This document shows positions 33,142 through 43,036 of a DNA stretch of 64,000 nucleotides, in pieces. Below the pieces are notes generated by a model. The model had not been told where the DNA came from, searched no databases, and saw only the letters and a program-made list of their open reading frames with translations. Each line of letters starts with the position of its first letter. The stretch's first letter is position 1. Origin of the DNA: Draconibacterium mangrovi (lineage in GTDB: Bacteria; Bacteroidota; Bacteroidia; Bacteroidales; Prolixibacteraceae); assembly GCF_010586825.1 (NCBI RefSeq), contig NZ_JAAAGB010000008.1, positions 124,001-188,000 on the forward strand. Direction: 5' to 3'. The position numbers and the translations under genes are program-made.

Positions 33142-34869
33142 TTAGTCAACTTTTATAATTGATGAAGTTCCAGAAACACCATTTTCATTAAAAGACTCTA
33201 TCGCAAAAAAGTAAGATTGATTTGCATTCAAGCTATTAATGGCAACAGCGTTATCGTTATATACTTTATAGCTTTTATAAAGCTTGTTTTTTGCTACACC
33301 ATAGCGAATTTGATAGCCAACAGCTCCGGTTGTTTTTCCCCAACTTAAATGAGCCGTACGCCTGTTTCCCGAAGGCCTGGTAACCTTCAGATTAGAAACT
33401 GAAGAAGGCTTTTCACCATGTCCTAAACCAAAAATCCGAAAACCCGAAAGCGCAAAATTGCCCGATGGAACTTCGAAATTTGTAATTCTCAAATACCTAC
33501 AATTTACTTTAGATTTTAGCTGAATATAGGGATGCGAATTATCGGTTTCGTTATGATAACGATCGATAATAGTATTCCAATTCATACTATCCAACGAAGC
33601 TTCAACGGTGTAACGGTAACAAAAATCTGGTTGACGCCCGTAAACATTGGTGCCGTGTTCTGCAAAATTAATCTGAACCGCGTAAACATCGCTTTCAGCT
33701 TCCAGATCGATCACCGCCCATTGGTTTGATCCGCTTTTCGCAGCCCAATATGTCCGTATGTCCTCATCAGTCATATTTTCTTTTGGGAAACTATCAACTT
33801 CTGTTAAAACAGAAACAGGTTTATTGTACGAAAGCAGCATCCACCCCGGAAAAAGCTCATCCTCACTTTTCACTTTTTCAGAAGGAATGATCATCGGATA
33901 ATCGCCAAAACGTGTATCAGCATACAATTCTCTAAACTCGTCAAAAAAAGCAGGATAAATTGCAAGTCGACGCTCGAACATGTGTTTTTGCGAAATGGTA
34001 ACTGTACCTATATGCCAGAAATTTCCATACTTGTCTTCGAAAGTACTTCCGTGCCCTGCACCTGTAGCAAAACCTTCGGGATGATACGCAAAAGGATTAT
34101 TTTCGGCCAGCGTAAACGGGCCCAGCGGATGATCCGAAGTATATACGCCATCAGAGTAGCTTTTAAACTGTGTACCGGGCCCGGCATATTGCAGGTAATA
34201 TTTGCCATCGTGTTTGTTCATCCAGGCACCTTCAATCCAGGGAGCATTGTCAAGCAAAGTGTTATAATCACCTGGAACTTCCCATCCATGATTTTTGGTA
34301 TCGGCATGCATCAGTGCAACTCTTTCGCCAACAGGCTGAAAGTTGTTTTGATAATCCAATTCTACGCCGTAAATCGGTTCTTTATCCGAACATCCCCAGT
34401 AAAAATAAAGCCGTTGGTCATTGTCGAGAAAAAGTGCAGGATCGGTAACCCCAAACGGAAGTTTTGCTGCCATTTCCCATTTCCCACCTTTTAAGTCAGT
34501 AGCTTTATAAATTGAATTCGACGATGCCATAAAATACATTGTATCGTTGAGAACTAGGGCGGTTGGCGCGTATTGTTCGGTCGGAATTTCATTGGTTTCC
34601 ACAAAAGTCCAGTCGGCCATATCTGATGAATACCAGTATCCGCCGGATTTTGAAGCGAACAAGTAATACTCGTCCTGAAACAAAACCACCGTTGGATCGG
34701 CAGCCTCCCTGCGGGATGGTTCGTCCAATTGAAAACGGTAACTTAAATCCAGCGGATTACATATCGTTTTATCTTCCGGTACACCATGTGACTTTGGCTC
34801 TTGTTTACAAGCCACAAAAGCCAGAAAGGGGAAAAAGAAATACCTTAAAATCTTAAGCATTTCACGCAT
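33142..34869 (-). CDS. GH43 enzyme with F5/8C and fibronectin-III domains, lipoprotein
   Basis: This 575-residue lipoprotein (lipobox ending FVAC) has a GH43 propeller (about 40-330) with base aspartate in EAADPTVV, the second aspartate in VTDPALF and the acid glutamate in WIEGAWM. A discoidin (F5/8 type C) domain follows (about 375-482; VIDLEAESDVYAVQI, YLRITNFEV), then a fibronectin-III domain (about 492-575). It is not a close relative of the three other GH43 proteins here. The discoidin domain probably binds the polymer. It begins nine bases after the ceramidase-like gene, so it is in the same operon. Confidence 0.88.
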   Translation of the reverse strand: MREMLKILRYFFFPFLAFVACKQEPKSHGVPEDKTICNPLDLSYRFQLDEPSRREAADPTVVLFQDEYYLFASKSGGYWYSSDMADWTFVETNEIPTEQYAPTALVLNDTMYFMASSNSIYKATDLKGGKWEMAAKLPFGVTDPALFLDNDQRLYFYWGCSDKEPIYGVELDYQNNFQPVGERVALMHADTKNHGWEVPGDYNTLLDNAPWIEGAWMNKHDGKYYLQYAGPGTQFKSYSDGVYTSDHPLGPFTLAENNPFAYHPEGFATGAGHGSTFEDKYGNFWHIGTVTISQKHMFERRLAIYPAFFDEFRELYADTRFGDYPMIIPSEKVKSEDELFPGWMLLSYNKPVSVLTEVDSFPKENMTDEDIRTYWAAKSGSNQWAVIDLEAESDVYAVQINFAEHGTNVYGRQPDFCYRYTVEASLDSMNWNTIIDRYHNETDNSHPYIQLKSKVNCRYLRITNFEVPSGNFALSGFRIFGLGHGEKPSSVSNLKVTRPSGNRRTAHLSWGKTTGAVGYQIRYGVAKNKLYKSYKVYNDNAVAINSLNANQSYFFAIESFNENGVSGTSSIIKVD

Positions 34870-34878
34870 TTATTTATA

Positions 34879-36204
34879 TTAATTCTCCTCTGCAGGAATT
34901 TCTGTTATTTTCCATTGCGAACCACCTTTAAACCCTACCGGCCCACAGTCGGTTCGCATTAATCCATTAATCCGCAGGTAATTCTCGAAATGTTTGTTCA
35001 TAATCGTTTCGCCCGCCCCAACTGCAATGGGTTCGGGCCAGCTTTGATCGGCACCGTAACCACCTCGTGCTGCTGCCAATATATCTGGAATATAATTTGG
35101 CCAGGTACCTTCAAACCACGTGTAACCAAATAAAAATGGTGTTCCGCCGGCTTCCCTGATCTTCCGCTTCAATTCGAGTTGAAGCCGAACAAAAGGTTCT
35201 CCGGGGCAAGTAGCAATTACAATGTCGTCGTTTATCAGAATGGTTGATATGAAAATATTATAATCGGCATCCTGTTTAAAACGCCCTTTAAATTGAAGTG
35301 AATCCTTCATTATCTTGATCGTTGAAGTAACCTCTTTAGGAGCTTTTAGATTTTTAGCCAGTTTGGTTGTTTCCCACGCTAATAATTCACCAACCCGCTC
35401 AATTGTCCGGTAATCAGATTTAAACGGATCATCTGGTCCTTTACGACGGGAGCTAATAATCAGCGATTCAATGTCGCCTCCAGCTCCCTGAACAAAAAGA
35501 CAGGTCATATCGTCACCAAAAGCTTCTTCAACTTTGCGGCAGGCCACTCCCGGGTAATCTGCCGATATTTCGTAATTGCTGCAGACAATATCCGAATGCA
35601 TGGCATAATTCATCAGAATTGCCCGCGGATTTCCGCTCAGATCTTCCACCTTTATTACGCCAACATCATGATCAACGGGGCCAAAAGGTATACGTTCGGG
35701 ATTTTCTGAAGTATAATGTTCATCGGAAAACCAGGATTCGCGCGAATGCCCGTCTTCACGAACAATTAAACGGTTAAATCCCAGTTGCGGAAATGTTTTG
35801 CTTCCAGCCGAGATTCGAGCCGGAAACATCGATTTTTCAGCTTCTTGTAGCGCCTTTATAATTTGAGAATCAATATATTCCTTATCGCTACGGCCACTGG
35901 AGTGCGTATGCGAAGAAGAAATCAGGATCTGCGAAATCCCCAGTTTTTCCTTGCATCTCTGCACTAGTTTATCACTCGTAAAAATACCCTGATCAACAGC
36001 AACAAAGGCCAATTTGTGTTCGGGTGTTTTAAGCAGTAACACCCTCGCATACAACGAATCGTGCAAAGGTATTTCGGAGGATGATGTAATAGTTACTTTT
36101 GCCGTACCTGCCAGCAAATCGGCTGTGGCTGCAGAACTAAATACGGGCTGTACCGCAATTAGTAATATTATCCATAATTTGGTAATTAGTTTCATCTTTT
36201 CCAT
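34879..36204 (-). CDS. Neutral/alkaline ceramidase-like exported protein
   Basis: This 441-residue exported protein (signal ending SSAATA) matches the N-terminal catalytic domain of neutral/alkaline non-lysosomal ceramidases: SSSHTHSS with metal ligands H99 and H101, NYAMHSDIV with a further histidine, ISADYPG, and FVQGAGGDIE. True ceramidases have about 650-760 residues with an extra C-terminal domain that is absent here. Short relatives are common in PULs, where a deacylase or amidase role on glycans is suspected but unproven. It opens a group of three genes; a 227-base gap separates it from the GH43 gene before it, so an internal promoter is possible. Confidence 0.8.
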   Translation of the reverse strand: MEKMKLITKLWIILLIAVQPVFSSAATADLLAGTAKVTITSSSEIPLHDSLYARVLLLKTPEHKLAFVAVDQGIFTSDKLVQRCKEKLGISQILISSSHTHSSGRSDKEYIDSQIIKALQEAEKSMFPARISAGSKTFPQLGFNRLIVREDGHSRESWFSDEHYTSENPERIPFGPVDHDVGVIKVEDLSGNPRAILMNYAMHSDIVCSNYEISADYPGVACRKVEEAFGDDMTCLFVQGAGGDIESLIISSRRKGPDDPFKSDYRTIERVGELLAWETTKLAKNLKAPKEVTSTIKIMKDSLQFKGRFKQDADYNIFISTILINDDIVIATCPGEPFVRLQLELKRKIREAGGTPFLFGYTWFEGTWPNYIPDILAAARGGYGADQSWPEPIAVGAGETIMNKHFENYLRINGLMRTDCGPVGFKGGSQWKITEIPAEEN

Positions 36205-36431
36205 CTATCTGAATTTTAATTAGCTCTTCGGATTAGTAAATAATCGATTTTCAATCGACCGAATAAAAAGATGGAATTCGCATAACACAATATACCATTT
36301 GATCCTGAATGTAAATAAATGCGCATTTTTGTTTAAGTTTTAGGTTTGTCGTTAAGGTTAAAAAGGTGGTTCAGTAATACCGGCAAGGCCTCCGAAAAAC
36401 AGAGACTGCCGATATTAAAAAACTATGCGAA

Positions 36432-37421
36432 TTATTTGGTTTGATTTACCATTTTAATAGTTCCATCCTCGTTGTAGTACAATTTATCTACGCAGATAGA
36501 ACGTAACCAATCGTTGAATTCACCATTTTTAGCCGACAATGAACTGTTGTGATAAAATGAATACCACTGTCCTTTAAACTCTACAATTGAACCGTGATTG
36601 GTGTATGAATCGGTTGGTTGCATGTATATGCCCTGGTATTTCCATGGTCCCAGAGGATTATCGCTTGTGGCATAACGCATTCTGTTATCGCCTTTTACTC
36701 CCTCTTTGTCATTTCCTTCGTCGTGATTATCCGAATAGGACAAATAGTAAACTCCATCGTACTTGTGTACCCAGGTAGCTTCATGAAAATCTTCCAGACC
36801 TTCCATCGGTTTCATTTCTCCATCAATCTCCATCATGTTGTCTTTCAGTTTTCCACCTTCGCATTTACCGCCACCTCCGTAGTAAAAATAAACTTCACCA
36901 TCGTCATCAATGAAAACACAAGGATCAATCATCGGTTTTAAACCTTTAATGTATCCCTGAACTTTAAAGTCTTTTGCCGGATATTTACTTGTTGCCACAC
37001 CAATTTTCCAGGTATCATTCCATTCCGATCCGCTTGGGTGTGGAAAATAGTAATAGTACGTTCCATCTTTATATGCACAATCAGGCGCCCACATAAAACC
37101 ACCTTCTGGGCGTCCCCATTCTACATCTTCAGAACTCAGGATTTCGCCATGATCCACCCAGTTTACCATATCATCTGTTGAAAAAACATGGTAGCGATCC
37201 ATTAAATCACAGCCCCGTGGCGGAGCTATATCGTGTGATGGGTAAACGTACAAACGTCCGTCTTGCCAAACGTGTGCCGACGGATCGGCTGTGTACATAT
37301 GTGTTACAAAGGGATTTTTCTGCGCCTGTACTGAAATGCCACCAGCAAGCAACATTCCCAACATTAAACTACTTAAAACGTTTCTTTTTGCAATTAGCAA
37401 TTTTAATTTTCCTACAATCAT
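36432..37421 (-). CDS. GH43 beta-xylosidase / alpha-L-arabinofuranosidase (paralog B)
   Basis: This 329-residue exported single-domain enzyme (signal ending SVQAQ) has the catalytic set D46 (TADPSAHVW), D166 (MIDPCVF) and E214 (DFHEATW). It is a close paralog of the genes at 27751 and 37468. It has a short extra loop (DEGNDKEGVKGDN) that may line the active site. It starts 46 bases after the modular paralog at 37468, so the two are co-expressed. Small sequence differences suggest side-chain specificity for different xylose or arabinose linkages; this is inference. Confidence 0.9.
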   Translation of the reverse strand: MIVGKLKLLIAKRNVLSSLMLGMLLAGGISVQAQKNPFVTHMYTADPSAHVWQDGRLYVYPSHDIAPPRGCDLMDRYHVFSTDDMVNWVDHGEILSSEDVEWGRPEGGFMWAPDCAYKDGTYYYYFPHPSGSEWNDTWKIGVATSKYPAKDFKVQGYIKGLKPMIDPCVFIDDDGEVYFYYGGGGKCEGGKLKDNMMEIDGEMKPMEGLEDFHEATWVHKYDGVYYLSYSDNHDEGNDKEGVKGDNRMRYATSDNPLGPWKYQGIYMQPTDSYTNHGSIVEFKGQWYSFYHNSSLSAKNGEFNDWLRSICVDKLYYNEDGTIKMVNQTK

Positions 37422-37467
37422 TTTATACCGATTAAATTATTTTGTTTTTGATTATTTTTTCGAAATG

Positions 37468-39174
37468 TTATTCGTACACCATCAGTTGTTTTGTTAGCTG
37501 CTTTTTATCTGATTGAAGAAGCAAAAAATAAGTACCTGCAGAAATTCCGCTTATGTCTAACTGAATTTCCTCGCTACTGATATATTTTTCAAAGCTTTTT
37601 ACCACCTGACCGTTTATGTTGCGAATTTCAAGATGAAGCTCCTGTGCGGAAATTCTCTGAAACCTTAACGATACCGATCCTTTTGCAGGGTTTGGGAACA
37701 GCATAATATCAGTTTCGCTGTTTACACTATTCTTACCTGCGGAGAGTACGCCACTTTTGCTCACGATCATTTTATCGAGATTGTAGCCTCCGGTTTCTTC
37801 AAAAAACTGTATTATATGCGTTCCTTCATTCAACGGTATATCCGGAACAGTAAATGCCTGATAGTTTTGCCAGCCACCAGTTGAAGAAATAGCTACAGAA
37901 CCGGATACATTTACTTTATCAATTTTTAAATGAAATTTTCCATTGCCATCGGGAGAAGCCGCTCGCAACTCAAAACTGTACAATGCCGATTCGGGAACCT
38001 CAACCGTATATTCCAGCCACTCTCCACCGTTCGTCCAGCCAATGTTGTAGTTTCCGGGACTGTTCATCTCAACATCCACACCTTCACTTTCGCGATAGAC
38101 ATTTCCGTTATTTGATGTATCCGAGTCACTGTAAGCTTTCCCCTGGCCTCCCTGGTCATAATCTTCCATTTCTATGGTGCCGGGAATAGCAAGTGCCGGT
38201 TCAAAATATGGAGTCCCGTGTTCACGTGTTTGATTAACCTCTTGTATGGTACCGTCTTCATTATAAAAAAGCGAATCGACACAAATGGATCGCAACCATG
38301 GATGCCCCGACAAAATGCTGTTGTGATAAAATGCATACCACTGGCCTTTATATTCCACTATCGAGCCATGGTTAGTAGGACTCCCAGTTGGTTTCATATA
38401 AACGCCTTTGTAGGTCCACGGGCCAAGTGGGCTATCACTTACTGCGTAGCGCAATTGGTTTCCTACATTGTTATTATTATCGGAATACGACAGATAATAC
38501 AGCCCGTTGTACTTGTGCACCCAAGTTGCTTCATGAAAATCAACCAAGCCTTGCATTTGTTGCATTTGCCCGTCAATTTCCATCATGTTGTCCTTTAGTT
38601 TTCCGGCTTCGCAAAGGTTTCCGCCGCCGTAATATAAATAGGCCTGCCCGTCGTCATCTACAAACACACAGGGATCGATCATCGATTTTAAGCCTTCAAT
38701 ATAGCCCTGAACTTCGAAATTCGCTGCCGGTTCAGAGCTTGTTGCCACACCAATTTTCCAGGTAGAATTCCACTGGTCGCCACTACCCGTGGGATGTGGA
38801 AAATAAAAATAATAAGTTCCGTTTTTGTAGGCACAATCGGGCGCCCACATAAAACCACCTTCGGCCCTGCCCCAGTCAACATCGTCTGCCCTTAGAATTT
38901 CGCCATGATCTGTCCAGCTCACCATATCATCGGTAGAAAAAACATGGTATTGATCCATTAAATCGCACCCTTGCGGCGGGGCAATATCGTGCGAGGGATA
39001 AACGTATAAGCGTCCATCCGCCCACACATGCGCCGACGGATCGGCAGTATAAATACTTTGAACAAATGGATTCTGCCCTTGCACTGTCAAAGCACAACCA
39101 AACAAAAACATAACAAATTTCAGTTTCAAAGCCATCCATCCAAATCCTTTAACCATGTCCACTAATTTCATCAT
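37468..39174 (-). CDS. GH43-CBM6 protein with T9SS sorting domain (paralog C)
   Basis: This 568-residue exported protein (signal ending VQGQ) has the GH43 propeller (about 35-325; base D45 in TADPSAHV, then MIDPCVF and DFHEATW), a CBM6 domain (about 330-465; GTIEMEDYDQGG, GGEWLEYTVEV) and a C-terminal type A sorting domain (about 485-568; MLFPNPAKGSVSL, SAGTYFLLLQSDKKQLTKQL) used by the type IX secretion system. It is therefore probably displayed on the cell surface, unlike its two single-domain paralogs. It follows the beta-helix gene after 13 bases, and that protein also carries a sorting domain. Confidence 0.9.
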   Translation of the reverse strand: MMKLVDMVKGFGWMALKLKFVMFLFGCALTVQGQNPFVQSIYTADPSAHVWADGRLYVYPSHDIAPPQGCDLMDQYHVFSTDDMVSWTDHGEILRADDVDWGRAEGGFMWAPDCAYKNGTYYFYFPHPTGSGDQWNSTWKIGVATSSEPAANFEVQGYIEGLKSMIDPCVFVDDDGQAYLYYGGGNLCEAGKLKDNMMEIDGQMQQMQGLVDFHEATWVHKYNGLYYLSYSDNNNNVGNQLRYAVSDSPLGPWTYKGVYMKPTGSPTNHGSIVEYKGQWYAFYHNSILSGHPWLRSICVDSLFYNEDGTIQEVNQTREHGTPYFEPALAIPGTIEMEDYDQGGQGKAYSDSDTSNNGNVYRESEGVDVEMNSPGNYNIGWTNGGEWLEYTVEVPESALYSFELRAASPDGNGKFHLKIDKVNVSGSVAISSTGGWQNYQAFTVPDIPLNEGTHIIQFFEETGGYNLDKMIVSKSGVLSAGKNSVNSETDIMLFPNPAKGSVSLRFQRISAQELHLEIRNINGQVVKSFEKYISSEEIQLDISGISAGTYFLLLQSDKKQLTKQLMVYE

Positions 39175-39187
39175 TCATCAATATTGA

Positions 39188-42100
39188 CTATTGCACAACA
39201 AGCCGTTTAACATGAGATTCTTCAGACGTTCGCAACCGTACAAAATACACTCCCGTAGTAAGTTCTACCAATGATAGAGAACACAGGTTTTCGCCCGGAT
39301 TCGAGCGAAATGATGTGGACTTTACAGCCGTTCCGTTAAGATTGAATAGTTCAATAAAAACCTCTTCTGTATTATTTGTGTGATAGCTTAAAGTAACCTT
39401 TTCCGTAGCCGGATTAGGAAACAATTTGAAACCGGTATTTTCAGTTTTTGAAATGTTGCTAACCGAAGTCACCCCATCAATACTAACAACTACGGTCAGG
39501 CTTGCCTTTTTTATCCCGTCCATACTAACCGCCGTTATTGTGGCTGTACCCGCCGAAATTCCAATTATCTTACCAGTGGTATCAACCGTTGCGATATTTG
39601 AATTACTCGATTTCCAGAATACGGTTTTATTGGCGGCATTTTCGGGAGAGAAAACAGGCTGAGCTTGGTAAACACTGTCGATGGCCAAACCAATCTGTTG
39701 TTTTTCAAAACCAATCCCGCTGACACTAATAGCATCTTCATCGCCAAAAGCGTAAACCTCGTGAATTGACCACCAATTTCCTTTCGATCCGGTTTGTTTA
39801 ATTCGCACATACTGCACGGTTGAAGAAGGGAAACTCACAATGGTCATCACATCAGCGCCTGCACCAGTCGCACCTGGTCCGTACCAATCGGTTCCGTTAT
39901 CAGATACATAAAATTCATATTTCTGCGGAGAGTCTGCCGGACTTGCAGCAACATCCATAATAATTTGCTCAATTTTCTCCGGTTTCCCAAAATTGATTGT
40001 AAACCACTGTCCCGGAGTTTGAGACCCGTTTGTATCCCAGCGTGTTGAGGCAGTACCATCAATGGCGCGTGTAGCAACGCCAGAGTTATTCGAAGCTGAA
40101 ACCGTCCATGAAGTCCTGCTCAGCGCGGATTCAAGCGAAATTGCCGGTGTGTTATACAGGTTGTTTTCCCAAACGGCACATTGTGTGGTATCAATTCCGG
40201 TTGGATCAACCACTGACGAATGAATGGAAAATTGTTGTTCTGTACCGTAAGCCAGTAACGAATTATTCGGAAATACGCTCGAGGCTTCAATATTCAAGGT
40301 TCCTCCTGATATTAGCGCCATTCGTTGTTGCCCGGGCTGGTTAATATTTGCCTGCTGAAGTGTAAGTTCTCCACCATTCAAACGAATTCCGTTTGAAGGA
40401 TTACCCCAGAAGTCAGCATTAAACAATGCTACTCCTGAGGTATAACCTGCCCCTGTCTCAATATATTTTGTGTCCTGATCTCCAATAGAAACGATTTGTG
40501 TGTTTACAAAATCAAATCCGTTATTGCCGACCGCATTAATAATTAGTGCATTTCTTGCACCATCAATACCGCTACCAATACTCAGTCCCGTTGGTCCCGT
40601 TCCATCAATGTCGCTTAATATCATTCCGTTTTGCGAGCCATAATGAAAATCGTTATACAACAACTGGTTCTGGCAATCGCCCAAAATCATAAAAGTGAAA
40701 TTGGCAAATCCGTAATCGTAAGCCGGACCACTGTCGCCAGCAGAATTTGGCCAGCTTCCGTATTTCGATTCGTCGCCGGCACCATAAGCAATCACATTAA
40801 ACTGGGTATTATAAATTCGGCCATCCGTGGTACCTCCGCCAACGCGGATTCCAATATCAAAAGCATGCCCGGCGATATAATCGACATAATGATTGTGACA
40901 TGGGTAACTAAAAAGGTCGACACCCTTGCTAACCGCACGCATACCAATATTAATCATATAGGTATCGCTTCCAGTGGCTTGCACGCAATACGGATATTTT
41001 CCTACACTTGGCAAATCGGACAGTAACTGTTCGGGATAATTGAAAACGATACCACGAATACCGCTGTTTTCCGAGAGTTTTAGAAATGGTTCTCCATCAG
41101 GGTTATTCCGGTCGGCATAAACTTCCAGTATACTTCCCGGACCGGTTGGTGTCGTGCTAACATCAACAGACCCCTTCAGCTCCACATTTGAAGGTACCAC
41201 AAGATTTCCCATAACCTTATATTTTCCCGGAGGAAGAAAGACAATACCACCGCCATCGGCTGCTGCTTGGTCTAGTGCTGACTGAATAGCCGCAGTATTA
41301 TCGGTCATTCCATCTGCTACAGCATTAAAAGGAGCTTCGGTAGCCACATATAATTCAAGTCGCGATGGTTTGTGTGCTTCCGGTTTTATCTCAATTATTT
41401 CCGGTAGTTGTTTCATACTTACCGGAGTGTGGTCGACAATACTTTTAAAAATTGAACTTTCTTCAATCTGAACGTCCTGTGCAAAACGGTTTCCGGTTAT
41501 AATGGCTCGTGTATTTTTCTTTAGGCTGATTTGAGGAGCAGGATTATTTAAATCGCAGTCGGTAATGATAAAAGTGCCTGCTTTAATATCAACCGCACCG
41601 CTGTTTATCTCTGATTGCAATATCATTAAACGGGTGCTTGCTGATTCATGTATCGAAATGGCATTCTTCGTTGCATTGAGCGAACAGGTATGTACCTGAA
41701 CAACTCCTGATGCACTTTGGCCGACACCAATACCGGTTTCGCAGTCCACCGTTTTAATACCGGTGAACATTAATCCAACCGAATTTGCACCGCTGATATC
41801 AACACCGGTTTTACAGCTGGTAAATGTCATTGAATAATTATGTCCGTTTGGTTGTGCTCCCGGACTTGTGATGGATTCCACGGCATGAAAGCCTTTGTTA
41901 TAGCCTTCTATATTTACAAAACAGGTGTACGACCAGTCGTTTCTTCGCATAATAATACCTGTTCCGTTTTCGTAAATCCAGGCTTTGTGGCTTCCATCAA
42001 TCGATGGAGAATTAGGTAAGCCGGAGCCTGCCCAGTAATCAGGAGAAAAATCGATCCACTCGATGCGACCAACATCAACAATATTGTCGATTTCTACTCC

Positions 42101-42742
42101 CCTTGATAAAGGAGTTCCGTAAATACCGTTAATTGTAGGGCATGTTCCGCCATTTTTACGGGAGAAAACGACACCGGTATAAGAGTTGACCAGTGTAATA
42201 TTTTTTGCGTTACAATTTTCGTTTCCGAAATAATTGGGTTTTCCAAATTCAACCGAAGGGGGGTATGGAGTTATCGCTGAAGGACTCTGTTCAGGGTACC
42301 AAAAAGCTATGTCCATTACCGCAGACGAGGGTTCCATGGTAATAAACGGGGTAGCATTTTCATCTCCTCTTCCGGCATAAGCCATTAATATTGTGCCTTC
42401 AACAGGGGCTCCTTTTTCAGGTTTCTTCCACTCTCCTCTCAGCGTAATACCCTTAGGCAAAAGCAGATTACCTTTTATTACATATTTTCCTTCCGGCACA
42501 AATAAAGTTCCTCCACCTAAATTCCCCAGCTCGTTAAGCAAGGTTTGAAATTGCTGGGTAACATCGGTAACACCATCTCCTGTAATACCGAAATCGGCAA
42601 CAGAATAAGCTATAACCACATTGTCGATGGTGGGATACTTTGTGTCAACTAATCTCCAGTTCTGCGCTGATAGCAATGATGACAGGAGTAAAAAGAAAAT
42701 TGTTGATACTGATGATATTTTATTGATTGATATTTGGTTCAT
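39188..42742 (-). CDS. Double beta-helix (pectate-lyase-3-like) protein with F5/8C, Ig and T9SS domains
   Basis: This 1184-residue exported protein has a signal peptide (to about SLLSAQ) and two successive right-handed beta-helix units of the pectate-lyase-3/GH55-like superfamily. Each opens with the same signature: DFGITGDGVTDVTQQFQ near residue 51 and FNAVADGMTDNTAAIQ near 470, each followed by GGG-F-P-GKY. Then come a discoidin F5/8C domain (about 905-1030), a bacterial Ig-like domain (about 1033-1105; ISAGTATITAVS) and a type A T9SS sorting domain (about 1108-1184; FKLFPNPATEKVTL). GH55 exo-beta-1,3-glucanases have two helices in one chain, so GH55-like hydrolysis is one option; a lyase or epimerase is another. 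It is likely surface-displayed. Confidence 0.85.
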   Translation of the reverse strand: MNQISINKISSVSTIFFLLLSSLLSAQNWRLVDTKYPTIDNVVIAYSVADFGITGDGVTDVTQQFQTLLNELGNLGGGTLFVPEGKYVIKGNLLLPKGITLRGEWKKPEKGAPVEGTILMAYAGRGDENATPFITMEPSSAVMDIAFWYPEQSPSAITPYPPSVEFGKPNYFGNENCNAKNITLVNSYTGVVFSRKNGGTCPTINGIYGTPLSRGVEIDNIVDVGRIEWIDFSPDYWAGSGLPNSPSIDGSHKAWIYENGTGIIMRRNDWSYTCFVNIEGYNKGFHAVESITSPGAQPNGHNYSMTFTSCKTGVDISGANSVGLMFTGIKTVDCETGIGVGQSASGVVQVHTCSLNATKNAISIHESASTRLMILQSEINSGAVDIKAGTFIITDCDLNNPAPQISLKKNTRAIITGNRFAQDVQIEESSIFKSIVDHTPVSMKQLPEIIEIKPEAHKPSRLELYVATEAPFNAVADGMTDNTAAIQSALDQAAADGGGIVFLPPGKYKVMGNLVVPSNVELKGSVDVSTTPTGPGSILEVYADRNNPDGEPFLKLSENSGIRGIVFNYPEQLLSDLPSVGKYPYCVQATGSDTYMINIGMRAVSKGVDLFSYPCHNHYVDYIAGHAFDIGIRVGGGTTDGRIYNTQFNVIAYGAGDESKYGSWPNSAGDSGPAYDYGFANFTFMILGDCQNQLLYNDFHYGSQNGMILSDIDGTGPTGLSIGSGIDGARNALIINAVGNNGFDFVNTQIVSIGDQDTKYIETGAGYTSGVALFNADFWGNPSNGIRLNGGELTLQQANINQPGQQRMALISGGTLNIEASSVFPNNSLLAYGTEQQFSIHSSVVDPTGIDTTQCAVWENNLYNTPAISLESALSRTSWTVSASNNSGVATRAIDGTASTRWDTNGSQTPGQWFTINFGKPEKIEQIIMDVAASPADSPQKYEFYVSDNGTDWYGPGATGAGADVMTIVSFPSSTVQYVRIKQTGSKGNWWSIHEVYAFGDEDAISVSGIGFEKQQIGLAIDSVYQAQPVFSPENAANKTVFWKSSNSNIATVDTTGKIIGISAGTATITAVSMDGIKKASLTVVVSIDGVTSVSNISKTENTGFKLFPNPATEKVTLSYHTNNTEEVFIELFNLNGTAVKSTSFRSNPGENLCSLSLVELTTGVYFVRLRTSEESHVKRLVVQ

Positions 42743-43036
42743 GATTTATTGTTTAGAAATTCCCTGCACAAGCCTTTGAAAAATATCTTCCTTCTTTCCC
42801 TTTTTTTACCAAATGCCCTCAGAATTTCTCTTTATTTTAGAAGTTGGCAGCAGTTGAAGCCTCTATTTAGAAGAGGTGTTTGGTATAGAATGTGCTTCTC
42901 AATAAGAAAAAGTAAAGCACAAAACCACAAGGTTTATATGCTTTACTTGTATGATAACATAAACTAACTATGACAATTTTAGAAAAAGGCTGCTCTACAC
43001 CGTAGTGAAGAACAACCATTTTAATATAAACTACCT
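42743..43036. other. Gap between SusC/D operon and enzyme operon
   Basis: This 294-base gap splits the PUL transcription unit. It holds the terminator at 42902-42948 and, upstream of the beta-helix gene, an AT-rich stretch that could host a promoter. I see no coding sequence. Confidence 0.5.
42902..42948 (-). terminator. Terminator after susC-susD-DUF3823
   Basis: AAGTAAAGCA (42910-42919) pairs perfectly with TGCTTTACTT (42939-42948); a nested AAACC / GGTTT stem sits in the loop. On the minus strand the stem is followed by a T-rich stretch (TTTTTCTTATT). It lies about 90 bases past the DUF3823 stop and would separate the import genes from the enzyme genes. Confidence 0.7.
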
